DNA of 64,000 bases from Ceratobasidium sp. AG-K (lineage: Eukaryota > Basidiomycota > Agaricomycetes > Cantharellales > Ceratobasidiaceae), in the NCBI GenBank assembly GCA_037039685.1, contig JAWNGF010000002.1:3100001-3164000 (forward strand), in the 5' to 3' direction. A program made the position numbers and the translations under genes. The notes beneath the pieces are model-generated. The model saw only the letters and a program-made list of their open reading frames with translations. It was not told the origin of the DNA and did not search any database. Shown here one piece after another: positions 47,382 to 60,000 of the stretch (positions within the stretch are counted from its first letter, which is position 1; each line of letters opens with the position of its first letter).

Positions 47382-50300
47382 TTAAGGTGATCCCCCGTCA
47401 TACTTACCGTCGTCGTCCGAGTAATCTTCGTCGCCGACATAATCTCCGCTACCAAGAACTCCACGACGATCAACTATCCCCCAAATCCCACGGTCGGGTA
47501 CTCGTCCAACTGCACACTGCACGACTCGGAGGTCCACAACCTCCGTCGTGCCGATTTGTTTATAGTAAGGTATGTCAAGGAAGTTGTTTTCAGCAACGAG
47601 GTTGCACTGTTGGATTAGTGCAAATACGATCGTTTCTGCCTGTATACCTAAATTGTCTAGACACGGGATTTGGACTTGAAATACGTGTCGGAGTTGGCCA
47701 TAAAATATCCAGGGGGAGAATACGGGGCTCGCGCACGGGCGATGCGCCATGATATCCACGTTTAGCTTATACTTTAGGTTATTGGTATCAGCACATGTCT
47801 GAGGCTAAACAGAAAAAGAAACTCACGCGAACAAATGAGTTATCTCTTGCTCCTGAGTACAATCGGATTGCTCCTCGCGCAGTCATCAAATCGCCCGCAT
47901 TCGACTTTCGGACCTTACCCCATTGTGGTAGGCTTGCTGGTACCACCTCTCGGAAATGCGACCAGTCGCAGCCGTAACGAGTGGCGAGTGCCGCCAGTGT
48001 TTTGCGCCTGATGTCGCCAACAACCGGGAGATCCGCTTTAGGGCACATGAGCTCAAATGTGTAGTCTGAAAACGTGTTAATTCTAGGCATATATAGTTCT
48101 CGAGAGGTACATCCAGCAGAACCGAAGAACTCACATTTGGAGATGACGGGTTTATCCACAGAGCCAGAAAGAGCCTTTTGGCGTCTTTTAGAAAGATCAA
48201 GCTCCAGTCCGTACAATAATTTGAGTTGAGACAAAATTGCTACATCATAAACGTGTCGATCAATGTTAGAGAAGGGGTGGCGACGGCTCCGGACAGCAGG
48301 TAACAGCGAGCTGCAAAAACGTTCGGTTGGGAATGCCCAATACACCCATGGAGGTCCAAGCGCAGCAATAGAATCGGCGATATGGAGTAGTCCGTGGATT
48401 GTAAGTGTGCACACTGGCAATCGAGAGGGGTTATACTGGTAATAAAACCTGTTTTAATCGATCATCAGATGTGATTAGTAGCAAGGTGACTTGAATTCAA
48501 AACTTACTTTTCGTATGTTTGTACCCATTCTGCCAATCCTACTCGAATTTTCTGCAACTCATCAACCGTGATATTGAACTGGAGGCACAGGTGGAGGATC
48601 CGGACAAGTTTCATAAAATGGGTGTAATATTTTTCTTCTCGGAACCGGCGGCGTAGTACAATAGGGCCGATGTGAAGTGCCCAGAAGGACCAGCTTTCTG
48701 CAGTAAAGTATGTTCGATCCTTTGAGGGGTTGGGGATCTGACAGCCAAACAAAGAGGGAATATGGTCGCCCGAGGCTGCAGCAGCTTTGCCAATCACATC
48801 GAAAACAGTAGGAGCAAGTTGGTATGAACCAGTGCCTTTGCCCAGACCTTTGAACTTGCCGGTCCATAACAATAGTAAGTTTGGGACTACTCCTTCCCAG
48901 ACTAAATGCATAAAGTCATATGGGAATGAGGTTGGAAAGTCTAAAGAGGGTATCAGGGACAACAGTGGGATACGTTTTATGCCATATTGTGTTGCTAGAC
49001 ACTTCTCTTCTGCGTTTGTGCGTGCACCAATAACTTCACAAGCCTGTGCCATCATTTTCACATGGCTACGAAGTGGGAGGTGGAGCAGATCGTAGGAATT
49101 TGGCGGCACAGAAGAGGGTGACCGATGCAAAGGGGTATAGTGAGTGGAACTCTGGGAATCGGGAGCTCGTATTGCGAATATTTCACAAGCTTGACATGGA
49201 ACTTTGCCGTTGTGACCCTTCATAGACATAAGTTTCGAAATTGCTGGTATATCACCAAATGCTAGGATTAAAAAAGCGCACAGGACGAACATTTCGTCTT
49301 GTTCTACATCGTAAGCTGCGACTCCATGCATAAGTTCAAAAAGCTCCTCAATCAGTGGGTAGAGAAACGTTTCGATATCTTTGACAGCCTTTGGACCAGG
49401 AATGATGCCAAGGCAGATGATATTGTCAAGTTGGAAGCGAATATTGGGGGGCAGGTTTAGGTTATAGATCAGTATTGGCCAACAAGTCATTTTTCACTTC
49501 TTGAATGGGCAGAAACCATCGGTTGATAGGGCAAGAGCAATATCACGAATGTCGTCAAAGAACCGCCGGTCCTTCTTCCGAGCACCAGGAACAGGTTGCA
49601 ACAAAAGAGCTTGGTAATGTGAGCCATCAAATACATCAGTATATTGCCCATCCTTTCAACTGCACTGATGTTGCTCTCAATATGTCATGTGCTTACGCAT
49701 CTGCACATTGGCCATAGCTGCTTTTAGTGGAGGGATAATGGGTAGGTAGGAGAACGGTTTTGCAGTAGGGGTGCCATTGGGTTTGTACCGTGGAGTGGAA
49801 CAATAAGGGCAAGTCGAAAGGTTCTTCAATTCACCAGTATAGCTCACACAGCTGTTATAGCACCGATCAAATAGCATAGGCATGATTCCTGAGAGGGCAG
49901 CAGTCCGGAGTTGAATTTGGTAAAGGGATGGAAGGTTGGCAAGACATTTGTCTTGAAAGGCAAACGGGAGGAGGGCGGCAGCATTTGATGGGATATTTGT
50001 GTACATCCGGTAGTTAAATGCATCTACAAGTAACCGATCCTCAGTTGATAACGGCTTGAGGCCTACAATAGATTGTGTATAAGTCTCAAAACTTCCATGG
50101 CTCTATTCACTTACAAATATTTGCTGACATCTTAGCAAAGTCATGTCCAAGCGCCTCCTTAGCAGTAAGCCCATGAAGGTCTAGCCATGCCACAGTAGGA
50201 TCACCCCCCTTTTCAGGCAAGGCATCAAAGTCAATACCACGGGGGTTCCAGGCATCATTGTCCAATTCATTTTCGTTACTTTCCTCTGTCATGAAGGATT

Positions 50301-50619
50301 GCTGCCTTGACTTTGTGAGCAAAGCTTGAAGGTAGGCTATTTGATTAGGACCAAGTCAAGAGGTTCAATTAACAAGAAACTCCAAGATGTTGGTCAAGAA
50401 TTACTTACCAAGAGCTTCTTGAGACAATACTCCAGCCGTGAACTCTTGAGTGGGCGTTGGATGCTTTAGTGCCTTCTGGGGTGAAGGGCATGCTTTTTTG
50501 GGGCAGGCCTGAGTGCTTGGTGGAGTAGGAGCCAGTAGTAGTGTTCGGTATCTTCGCTCAGTACGTAGACTAACTTTACGATTACAATGGGTACAATGGA
50601 TACGGGTGGAGTGCTTAGG
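47382..50619 (-). CDS. Tnp2-type CACTA transposase (one in-frame stop)
   Basis: DDE transposase of the EnSpm/CACTA superfamily. The N-terminal exon begins MPKHSTRIHCTHCNRKVSLR, a Cys pair typical of the Tnp2 zinc-binding start. It is followed by WNPRGIDFDALPEKGG, then AFNYRMYTNIPSNAAALLPF and YNSCVSYTGELKNLSTCPYC (CxxC) with RYKPNGTPTAKPFSYLPI. The next exon has DGQYTDVFDGSHYQALLLQP and DIALALSTDGFCPFKK, then a TGA at 49496-49494, then KMTCWPILIYNLNLPPNIRF and GIIPGPKAVKDIETFLYPL, KGHNGKVPCQACE and FPYDFMHLVWEGVVPNLLLL, the Tnp2 core. The C-terminal part has LPVCTLTIHGLLHIADSI and MPRINTFSDYTFEL and ends GKYDGGSP. The stop replaces what is usually Arg (CGA to TGA), so this copy probably encodes a truncated enzyme unless read through. 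Confidence 0.85.
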
Positions 50620-50977
50620 CATTGTAGGAGTCAATAGAGGACACGGGAACCAAAAGCCAACAAGGTATGCAAAGGGACTTAGCGATTTAGGATCAACTTA
50701 GGCTTGTAGTGAAGCATCACTGACTCAGGCTCTCTATCCATTTGCTCATCAAAGTGAATGTCAAGCATCATACTATGAGTCGTACCACATCATATGGAAG
50801 TAGGTATGACGATTCATATGTGCACTCTTGCAGCCACGTGGCAGAGTTGTCCTGGCACAAACCCAAATTTGGGAGTTATCCCTCATCAGCAAAACAGGGT
50901 TAAGATTTAAAGTGATTGCAAGAACCCACCTTTCATGGAAGTGATTGAAAGCAAAGGCTTGGCTTGGGATGGATTTG

Positions 50978-51910
50978 AGGTGCTTTCAAGCATACATGTG
51001 GCTTGGAATCACTCAGAATCCACCTATAGTGGCTTCAAATCACCCAGAATCCACCCATGGGCTTCAAATCACCTGAAATCACCCAAGGGCTTCAAATCAC
51101 CTGAAATCACCCAAGGTGCTCCAAATCACTCCAAATCACTCTTAATCAGCTCAGTCACCAGGTTCACCATCACGTCAACATTGCCCAAATATGGATATTG
51201 CGGTTTTCCAATAAATTTTCATTGATTAGTCATATTTCAAATAGAAAGCTATCTTTTGATCCAGCCATGGGATTCCTTTCCCCTGTGCATCAATGTGACT
51301 ATATGCTATAAAATACCCCCAGGTTACATGAGGGGGCAACCTGCCTACAAGTGGAACAGGGGGAATGAGGAGCTTTGAAGGCAGAGGTGGGACTTCTGCT
51401 CAAAGTCAAAGTCCCTGTGCTATGCCTGTGTGGAGCACAATCAGCTTCCATTGTTGGAATTTCAAATTCATCAAAATTTGTCAGCAGGTGCACACAGCCT
51501 CAGGCTTTCCAAATATAGTAACCAAACCTTATTTGGATCAGAAATGAGCGAGATATTTGCAAAATACTTTCCCGGACACGATTCTTTTTGATGAAAAGTT
51601 GCCAAATTTAGGCAATTTGATATCACAATGTTCAATTAGAAGCCTATTTGATCTATGTTTGATGGTCATTGGCAATGTATACAATTTCTGGACCTTTTGG
51701 GGCTGTGGTGATTTGAGGTGATTTGGGGACTGAGGGTGGATTTGAAGTGATTTGGAGACCAGCCTTGGATTGAGAGTGATTTAGTGGCAATGGGTGGATT
51801 TGAGGTGATTTCCAGTGCTTTCAAGCATACCCATTGTGATTTGAAGTGATTTCAGATTTGGACCTTGCTTGGGTGGATTTGAGGATTTAAAGTGATTTAA
51901 ATCACTCTCA
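50978..51910. repeat. Two opposed arrays of AAATCAC/GTGATTT motifs in the CACTA spacer
   Basis: Between the divergent genes, 50978-51150 holds about eight AAATCAC(C/T) motifs on the plus strand, spaced roughly 10-30 bp (TTCAAATCACC and TGAAATCACCC alternate). About 550 bp further, 51700-51910 holds about nine copies of the inverse, GTGATTT or AGTGATTT, with TGGATTTGAGG strings. A shared GTGCTTTCAAGCATAC occurs beside each array (about 50980 and 51816). This resembles paired arrays of binding sites for a DNA-binding protein. Confidence 0.7.
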
Positions 51911-52172
51911 AGCCAAGGTCAGTTTTGCTGATGCTGTGGCTAGTGGCTGAAATTTGACTTTTTTCGCCTGTTGCAAGCAAGTGATCCACACCTCGTCACC
52001 GCCTGTTGTCACCATGAGCGCAGTTATATCATCAAATCATGCACGCAGAGGCCACAAGGATCCACCAAAAGCTATATATGCCCCCCATCCTTGTTGAGAT
52101 ACATGTGAGCACCCCTGTCCTAGCTCTGCGATTTTCCTCATTTTTCCTTTTGTTTCCCTTCAACTTATTATT

Positions 52173-53233
52173 ATGCCTACTACATGCTCGCGTCAATCTG
52201 TCCCTCCTGCCAAGTCAACAAGTCCACCAAAGTCCCATCGTGTTCGCTCATCAACATCGAAATTGCGGCAAGGCAAGAAGACTTGTAGCCCAAAGGTGCA
52301 AGCTCAGGGTGTGCGCTTCGAACCCCCTAATGAAGAACACTCCGAAGAGGACGAGTCAGGTTATTCGGAATATTCTTTTATGTGTCGGAAGTGCCTAGAC
52401 TGACACAAACTTCATTCCCATAGGTACTGCCCCAATTGCGCAGGAGCAACAAGGCCCTTCTACAAGTGACCCAACGGTCGAGTCTGAGCCACAGAATGTT
52501 GATCCCAAAGACGATTTTGGGTTACAACAGCTTATGAACACGGCAGCCTTCAACAGTATGTCTGTATGATCGCGTTCAATATCCTGTACTTAAACTTGTA
52601 CACATTTGCAGATGTTGCTGAGCAGCTCACTTCAAATGCAACTGGTAGTAACACACCGATGGAAGTTGATCCTGCACAACCTAGTACTGTTGAGAGTGCT
52701 AATCGTATGTCAACACACATAGTTATTAGTCTTACTGATTCCCACTACCACACACGAAGAACCCAAGGTACGGCGACCACTTGGTTCAGCAGGAAGGCAC
52801 TATAACCTTCAAAACGAGATGGGACTCAAGTCGAACCGGAAATTGTACAATCAGATACAAGTAAGTGTTGTTTTTTATGATCTATCTTTCCCAATGCTTC
52901 CTAACTTTACAAAGCGTGAAACGCGCTGGACAATCAATCAAGCAAGCCTCCCGCTCATCTCGTTCAAGCGCCAAGATCCTCAAGCCATATTCGCAATTAC
53001 ACAAGCGGTCTGTTACTCTAATTTCCGCCATTCTTGTGACATTATCTAACAAACCGATTCAGATGAAAGAGAGGTTCCCATTTCTGGGACGATTTGTCCG
53101 ACCAGCCATCTGGCCGGTGATTGAGATGATCAAGCTTCTACTTCGTAACCGTCGTGCATATCACAAAGTTATGGGGATCCCTCCCCCGGGTACGGTTACC
53201 AACATGCAAATGGAAGCGGATATGGAAATTTGA
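52173..53233 (+). CDS. Second gene of the CACTA element, unknown function (spliced)
   Basis: Starts MPTTCSRQSVPPAKSTSPPK, basic and Ser/Pro-rich, then an acidic stretch (EEHSEEDES). A GT-AG intron ending CCCATAG leads to GTAPIAQEQQGPSTSDPTVE. Further introns (GTATGT...TTGCAG) lead to NVAEQLTSNATGSNTPMEVD and then PKVRRPLGSAGRHYNLQNEM. The last exon has MKERFPFLGRFVRPAIWPVI and LLLRNRRAYHKVMGI, ending MEADMEI. The reading suggests a small nuclear protein, perhaps the partner of the transposase in the way TnpA partners TnpD in plant En/Spm; that is inference only. Exon joins in the 52860-53065 part are uncertain. Confidence 0.55.
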
Positions 53234-56200
53234 TAATGAATCGATGTATATACTAGTGTTTTTTTTTTGTGTTTTCCGCTTTTTTGACACTGATTCTTCA
53301 CGAGCTAAATCACTGAATACTAACGATCTAAACACTGATCATAGATTGCTTTTTTCGATACATAATGTTACTGTTTATTCAGCCAATAAAGCTATAGATC
53401 TAGGGCTGGAAATCCGACTATAAGTTGGGGGCGAAACAGAAACTAATGAGCACACAAACCTGTACATTTTTCACTGGCTTGAATCAGTGCGATGAATAAC
53501 CGCTAGTGCTATAAGCACTGATATAGGACACTGAAAACGGACATAACTAGCCACAATTTGATTGAATAATCGGTCAAAAAGTCACTGATTTTTCAGTGAT
53601 CCGCTGAGGATTCAGTGTCGATTCAGCTGATTTCCCTTACTTAGATCACTCAATCCGAGCACTGGAATTCAGTGTGGTTAGGCTACACAGTGTTAAATAA
53701 AACCACTCGCGGGTCTATTAAGTATGAATGTCAACCTACAAGCGAGATCAAGTTCAAACATGGACCATGAGCCAGCCTTATGAAGTTAAGAACAGATGGA
53801 GATAGTAGGGGTCTCAAGGGGCTTATCATTGTCTAAGGAGATATGGCGGGTATGGTACACGAGAGTCGGGAGTGTAGCATAAGAAATGCTTTCCAATTGA
53901 GAGATTGGGAGACAAACGATTACAGTAACGAGGGGGCACAGTTAGTGCACAGGCGGCGTCAAAGCGCTGGAAACTAGTGCATCTCAGGGCCACGAATAAT
54001 CCTGCTGGTGCTTGAAGTCCTACAGAGAGGAAAGTATTGGGCGCGGCTCGGATTGCCACTACACCGCGGGTAAGCAGTGTGACTCGTCACCAGTCACCCA
54101 GTTACAAGCGGTTGGCTGGATGCAGGGGTGTCCGGGAGGCTGTTGCTGGGCGGCCGGAGGGAGAGTGTTGTGCTTTGGGGGAAGATAGCCAAGTTTAGCA
54201 ACAGCAACAGGAGTACGCACCTGGGGCCCTACTGGACGTCATGGAAAAGACACTACAGAGTAGGCTGTACTGGTGGCAAATACAATATGCCTTCAGACAT
54301 ACACACGGTGTGCGCTGACAACACCTATGTGTAAGGAAGAACCTTAGTGAGCTGTCGCAACATCAGCGAACTCAGGGGAGATGCTGGAGACTCCTTACCC
54401 GTGAGTACCCTGGGAATGCATAGAAAACGGACTACACTGACGGCACTACAGAGCGTGGCCGCACCGTTGGAGAGGTTGTACAATCCCTCAAGCATTGGCG
54501 TAGGTGCTACGCGCAAGTCAACACTCGACTGCACACGAACGGCAGTGAGGGGGGCAAGTGCGCCACATGTATCAAGGTGTTATCGTAGGCGCATGTTGAT
54601 ATGTAGGCACCGTCAGCGCGCCCGCTTCGCTTCAGCAAGCCCATTAGCAACGACTATACAATGGATGTGAAGTGAACGATCCAACTTACCAGCCGTTTAG
54701 CACCCCAAGACGGGGCCTCCCTAAACGAGCGCATGTTGATGGAAATGTTACGTCGGTAGAGTGTGGAGAGCCTGCATGCACAACTTCCTCATATAGCGGA
54801 CAGACAGCGTACCGAGGTAACAGCGGCTGGGGGAAGCGACTAGAACTAGAGTGGTGGTGAAATGTATCTCTAACCGCCGAACCTCTTAGGGGTCAGCCAT
54901 CGATGATGTCCCTGCAACGCAATAGCATAAGCTGTGGGACTGAATCCCTGGTGTGCAACTCTTACCGTATCGGAGCTTATAGGGAATGCATGAGAGATTT
55001 CAGCAAGACCAGGCAGATCAACTTCAATGGAAAGAGACCCATGCGGTGATTATTTTACCGAGTTGCCACTATGAGAAGCCGAGTGAGATACTAGAAAGAG
55101 CACAGAAGACAAAGCATGTCAGTGGGCGACGCAACACATATATCATAGGCTGCTAAAAGGACATTCAAAAGCCCACGGTATTTACGTGCGCTAGATACAC
55201 AATGCTTGCTTGTACACTGGGGCCGCGGAAATATCCCAGCGTTAGTGTGAGTTAATGCTGTACCTACAACTATTACGAATAGAACTGTGGCTCCGCTCGG
55301 CGATGTATTGATAGCTGGTTTAACCCGTGACCCCTCGAGACAGAATCTCGTCGCCGAGTGCTTACTAAGGAGGAGCAGGCATTCAATGTTGTGAGCAATA
55401 GCTGTAAAAACCTGGGGGAATGACAGCGGCTTGCAAACCGTTCAAGCGAAACATGTTTGTATTCCGGATGAGGATATGAATACCTGCACGTAAGCAAAAT
55501 TCCTCTCCAATGGTACGAGTAAGCGGCCAATCTACACGGTAGACGCTGCGTTGATAGGCAACATAGACTGCCAAACACCCCCACCTGATCTCGTAGGATG
55601 AGCATCATATTCACTACGGCAATGATGCGGTAATACAGGCGCAACCCGGGATATAACAATGGATAAGTTCGTAAATACCGAGTGAGGAATGAGGATTGTA
55701 CGAGGGAGGGAGCTGGGGGAGAAGCAAGGCAAGCGTACGCGTCAGCGACCCCTCAAACAGCTCTGGGAAGGCTCAGCGGGGCTCAAGATGTTCTAACGAG
55801 GGATATTAAATTCCGTCCACCAAGAGACAACATAATATATTCAGGTCTGGAATATGAAGTCTCTATGCGCGTGTCGGGCGTCGGGACGAGGTCACTCGTA
55901 ACAACTCTGTGCATATCCTCGATAACGAGCGGCGAGAAATTCGCACCAGAGCGCATTGATGACTTAAAGCTAAGCCAAAAGACAAAGGGGGTCTAAACCC
56001 CGCGACCATCGCGTTGTTGGTAGGCGAGGCTACTATTGTAGGTACTAATTAAAGTATTGAATATATGCATATTGTATTGTTCAGTGCATCTTGATGAAAC
56101 ACGTTACCGCAAAACTGCGTTTGCGATCAGCAACCCGTCGCTCAAATAAGGTAGCTGCCACGGCATAGGGCATTCATCGAGTACAAACACTCGGCCAAAT

Positions 56201-56475
56201 CAGTAGAGGCGAAAAGTAGTTTGCTCCAGAGTGCTAACTTAGGCAAAGCAACCCACATAAACGCGTAGAAGAGCTCCGTACGTTGTCCATGTTATTCCAA
56301 TGCCAATATGTACCGACTTGCGTTTGCGAATGACAATACGCTGCAGTTCCTGAAGCCGACTTAGACTATCCAAGTCCATGGGTCGCCACACGGGGAATCA
56401 TACTGGTTAGCGGCGCGACGCACATCCGGGTAGGCATTAATTGACAAGGCTTCTCACAAAGGCCACTCAACTCGG

Positions 56476-56810
56476 TTATGTATCACAGTCCGATCTACAA
56501 AGCGTGGGCGCCAAAAAACGAATCTGATTTGTTGCGAAGATCAAGCTGAGTCTCAGGTACTTGTGTCCTAGGGAACCGAGGTAAAGGTAACGCTCTGCGG
56601 CGTAATACTGGCACTGGAGGAGGAAGTGTGCTACGGTCTCGGGGGCGCCTGCACAGTTCTCACATGCTGGGGAGTTTACGACTGGCAAAAGGTGCAGATG
56701 CCGCCGTAGTTGCACGTGGCCGGTAGTTAGCAGGAAGAGGAGTGTCGCTTGGGATCGGTAGAGCGCATGTATGTGAGCCAGACCCTGTCCTTAGGACGAG
56801 GAAGTCCACG
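56476..56810 (-). pseudogene. LINE (non-LTR retrotransposon) C-terminal fragment
   Basis: The minus strand reads LLFLLTTGHVQLRRHLHLLP then SPACENCAGAPETVAHFLLQ and CQYYAAERYLYLGSLGHKYL. This is the RTGH...L...SPxCxxC...E(T/S)xxHFLxxC pattern that ends many LINE reverse-transcriptase/RNase H polyproteins. No reverse-transcriptase core with the YADD motif could be read nearby, so only the tail survives. Confidence 0.7.
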
Positions 56811-56871
56811 GAAATGCATAGGACCGTGATTGCGCACCAGATCGTGATTGATCCCCCAAGATGATTAGATG

Positions 56872-57090
56872 CAGCTGTACGCATGCCCAAACAGGAGAGA
56901 TTTACCTTTTGATTGTGCGGAAATGAGCGCTCGGAACCATTGTAGAACTCTCGGCTGGGCGGATCCGAAGCTAGGTATACCAATGTGCTCCGAAGGACAC
57001 ATCGATTTGGGTGGCTGGATTTCAGACGGTCACAAACCCCTGATTCTTCGTCATCGAAAAATACGGATATCGATCGACTTGAGCAGATTG
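56872..57090 (+). repeat. Dispersed repeat, copy B
   Basis: Diverged partner of 45605-45835 (see that entry), same orientation. It begins immediately upstream, in minus-strand terms, of the LINE tail, so the repeat unit may be part of, or inserted into, that old element. Confidence 0.5.
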
Positions 57091-60000
57091 TCTGGTCTAG
57101 TCGTGCCGCGGGAATAATTCACGCGAATGCCCTGGGCGATGTGTAGTCCATGTCTCACAACCAAGCACTTGTATGAGTTCTCAGCGCTGATGTGGTTGGA
57201 ATTCAGCGCGCTTAGCCTCCACAGTGAGCGCTTAATCGGCTCCTTCAAATCCTCGTCAAAGATCAAATTTAGAATATTGATTGGATTATACTTGAATGTG
57301 GAGTGTGAGTAATTCTGTCTAAGGGAAAGCCACGGAAGGAAATCGGGGAGCGAGCTTAAGACGTTCGCTCGGCCTGGAGGGAGGCATTATGACCAGGTGC
57401 AGTACTGGAGTGAAGTGTATGGAAATACGACCTGAGACCGAAATAGACTGAGACTGAACATCAGCTCAACCGATCATGGGCAGCAGCCCGGAGGGACGTT
57501 GCTGGCCGCCGCGCTCCAAGTTCATGGGGGGCCTCACGGGGATATAGCTGGCCGGACTAGTTGTTGGAAGGAATGTAGTGGTAAACATCCAACAACCAAA
57601 GCTAACGAAGCGGAATTTCCAGTAGACCCAGAACAATCAGACAGGCCCAAACGCGCGGGCTCCTGGTAGGAGGGAGAAGCGGCTCGGAAGTGCTGCTCCT
57701 TCGGTGAACGTTGTCTGATTAACAGCGGTCACTGCCTGCGAGGGCGTCATTCCATGGATACCTCCTGAGTGGATAGAAAAAAGTGGATTTCGAGGCGTAA
57801 ATACATGAGAATCAACCCACAATTCAGCAAACATACATTAAGCTCGCGAAAAGCTCACGGAGAGGTGTAGGGCACCAGTGCTGAAAGTTCTTGGCTAGTT
57901 GGGCGGTCGAGAGACGCAGCCTCCCGGGCTCCTCCGATAAGATTGTCGTTGGGAATACCCACGCACCACTTGATAGCACTCCGAGCAGTTCTAAGTCTCC
58001 AGGATTACCCGGTCGTTGGACAAAAAACAGAGCGTCGGAACGGTCTGCGTTGCCACTGCGTCCAAGGAACGTGATGCACCGGTGCGGGCCACAACTGATC
58101 GTCTATTCTTCCATAACAAGTGGGACAGACCGGTGCCAGGCCTAGTCGTGGTCGCGTTCACTGGGGAATTGGAGTATGCTGTATATTAGTGTGGGAGCGA
58201 GGTCAGCGACGCTGACGGGAGTGCGCTCTTCCGGTGCTGTTGGACCTTGCAAAAACCAACTACGCAAGAGGGCACCAGTGGCTTGCACGACATACATTCA
58301 AATATTTGTGAGGAGTGACAACAAATGACCTCCCCAAAGGTAGGACGAGGATCTAGGAGGATCATTCGCAACATTAGCAAAAGCAGGGTGCGAGACAAGG
58401 ACATTGGGTAGTTGGGAAATAGAGACAAACCAAGAGCGATGCGTCATGGAGACCAGTCCTTTCGGGATACCGCAAAACCTCAAACATCCATTTACAGTAG
58501 AGGTAAGTCTACTGCGAGTGGGGCGCTGGCAACAGTTGAGGGCGAGAGCGCCCCATGTAACCCAAGCCATTGTCGCCGGCCCGCGCCGATATGTGGGGGT
58601 GCGTCGATACCCGGTCTTCAACAACGTCGGTAGCGACAAGCATTCGGTAGAGGTAGGGGAAGCATCCTAGCTTACCATTCGATTAGCACCACCGGGTAAC
58701 CTAAACAAACTTTCCAATCAAAGGGGGCGAATGTGAAGTATTCTATCTGCAGAACGCGAAAATCGGCATGGACCCCCATAGCACAGTAGTGGTGATTGGG
58801 AACATCATGCAATGGAATGGTAGGAAAAGGCAAGTCTAATCGCCAGCCTTCGTAGGGGAAAGCTGTTGATGGGCTCCGACCGACACAAAAAACGCAAGCA
58901 AGCTACGAAATCGACCCTTTAATATGTAATTGTTGTCGTATCAAAGTTGACACAAATGGGACCAGAGGGATTGAAACAAAGCTGAGTACGAGTCATCGTT
59001 GAGAGATAGGAGCCCGCAGGCCTACTACCACCCGCTTAGCGAATTTACACATTGGAGGCCGGATGGAATACTGGTATGGTGCCCGAAGGTGGAGCACTGA
59101 CAGAGAGGCGCATACATCGTGGGTAACAAGGAAGGTGCTTCAACGTCTATTAAACTTGCGCAAACCAGATGCACCACACCCCCTTCAGACGGATGGAGTC
59201 ATGGAAATATTTCGTGTTATGATCGGTTGTTTCTACAATTATTGCAAATGAATCCATAGCTCGGCACAGCAGTGACTGGGCGCACACCTTCGCATGACAG
59301 ACTCAAGCAAAACCATGTCTAAGCATCGATGATAAAGGTGCAGTCAATGAGCAACATAGCCCACAGGGGCGCCAACCACTGAGGGACTGGGCGTGAAGCC
59401 AACAAACTGCTCAAGCACACGCTTAGAGAATAACTCAAATCGTGATGGATGATAGAGGTGTGCTCCGAGGACCAAGTCCATAGAACGTACTGGAAAAATT
59501 TCGTTGGGGTATGAAGGGATCGTGCCGGAGAAGGAACCGGGGAAGGTGAAGTGAGAGGGACCCTAGTAAACCTCGGGTCGCTGCTTGAACACCCAAGAGA
59601 GCTCCTGGTGCTCCAGAGGGCAATAGAGAGACTCAAACCCTCTGCGAACCTTTCGATCTTGATCTAGAGGCTGGGGAAGCTCCCGCGCGCGGGAGGTATC
59701 CCAACCCTGCTGATGAGGAATGCTAAGGACATAGTGGTAACTGAAAGCAAGGGGAAGGGGAGCGGCAAGCCGTCCAAACTTTTCGCCAGTCAGTCAGATG
59801 CATGGCCTGGGCCTATGGTCTAATCGCCCTAGGCGAACACAGGAAGTGCCCCAAACACGCGCAGAGGATATAAACGCACGAAAATGCCAGCTGGAGATCT
59901 ACATGCTTAGCAAGGATACTACAAGGTTTGTGGACCACCCAACGTACCTTGGGGCGTACTCTATCGATGCTCGAGTGTATTGCTTCTGAGTAGCCGCAAG

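Larger units (their letters stand above)
47089..53692. mobile_element. Complete CACTA (EnSpm) DNA transposon with TTA target duplication
   Basis: The left end reads CACTGTGTACC and the right end, inverted, CACTGTGTAGCC. Both are followed within 20 bp by ACACTGAAT and a TCC. TTA lies immediately outside each end (47086-47088 and 53693-53695), the 3-bp duplication of CACTA elements. A 16-bp subterminal motif ATGTCCGTTTTCAGTG occurs at 47142-47157 and as its exact inverse at 53529-53544. Extra CACTG/CAGTG repeats fill both subterminal zones. It is 6604 bp long. It contains a Tnp2 transposase on the minus strand and a second gene on the plus strand, transcribed apart from a repeat-rich spacer. 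Confidence 0.9.
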
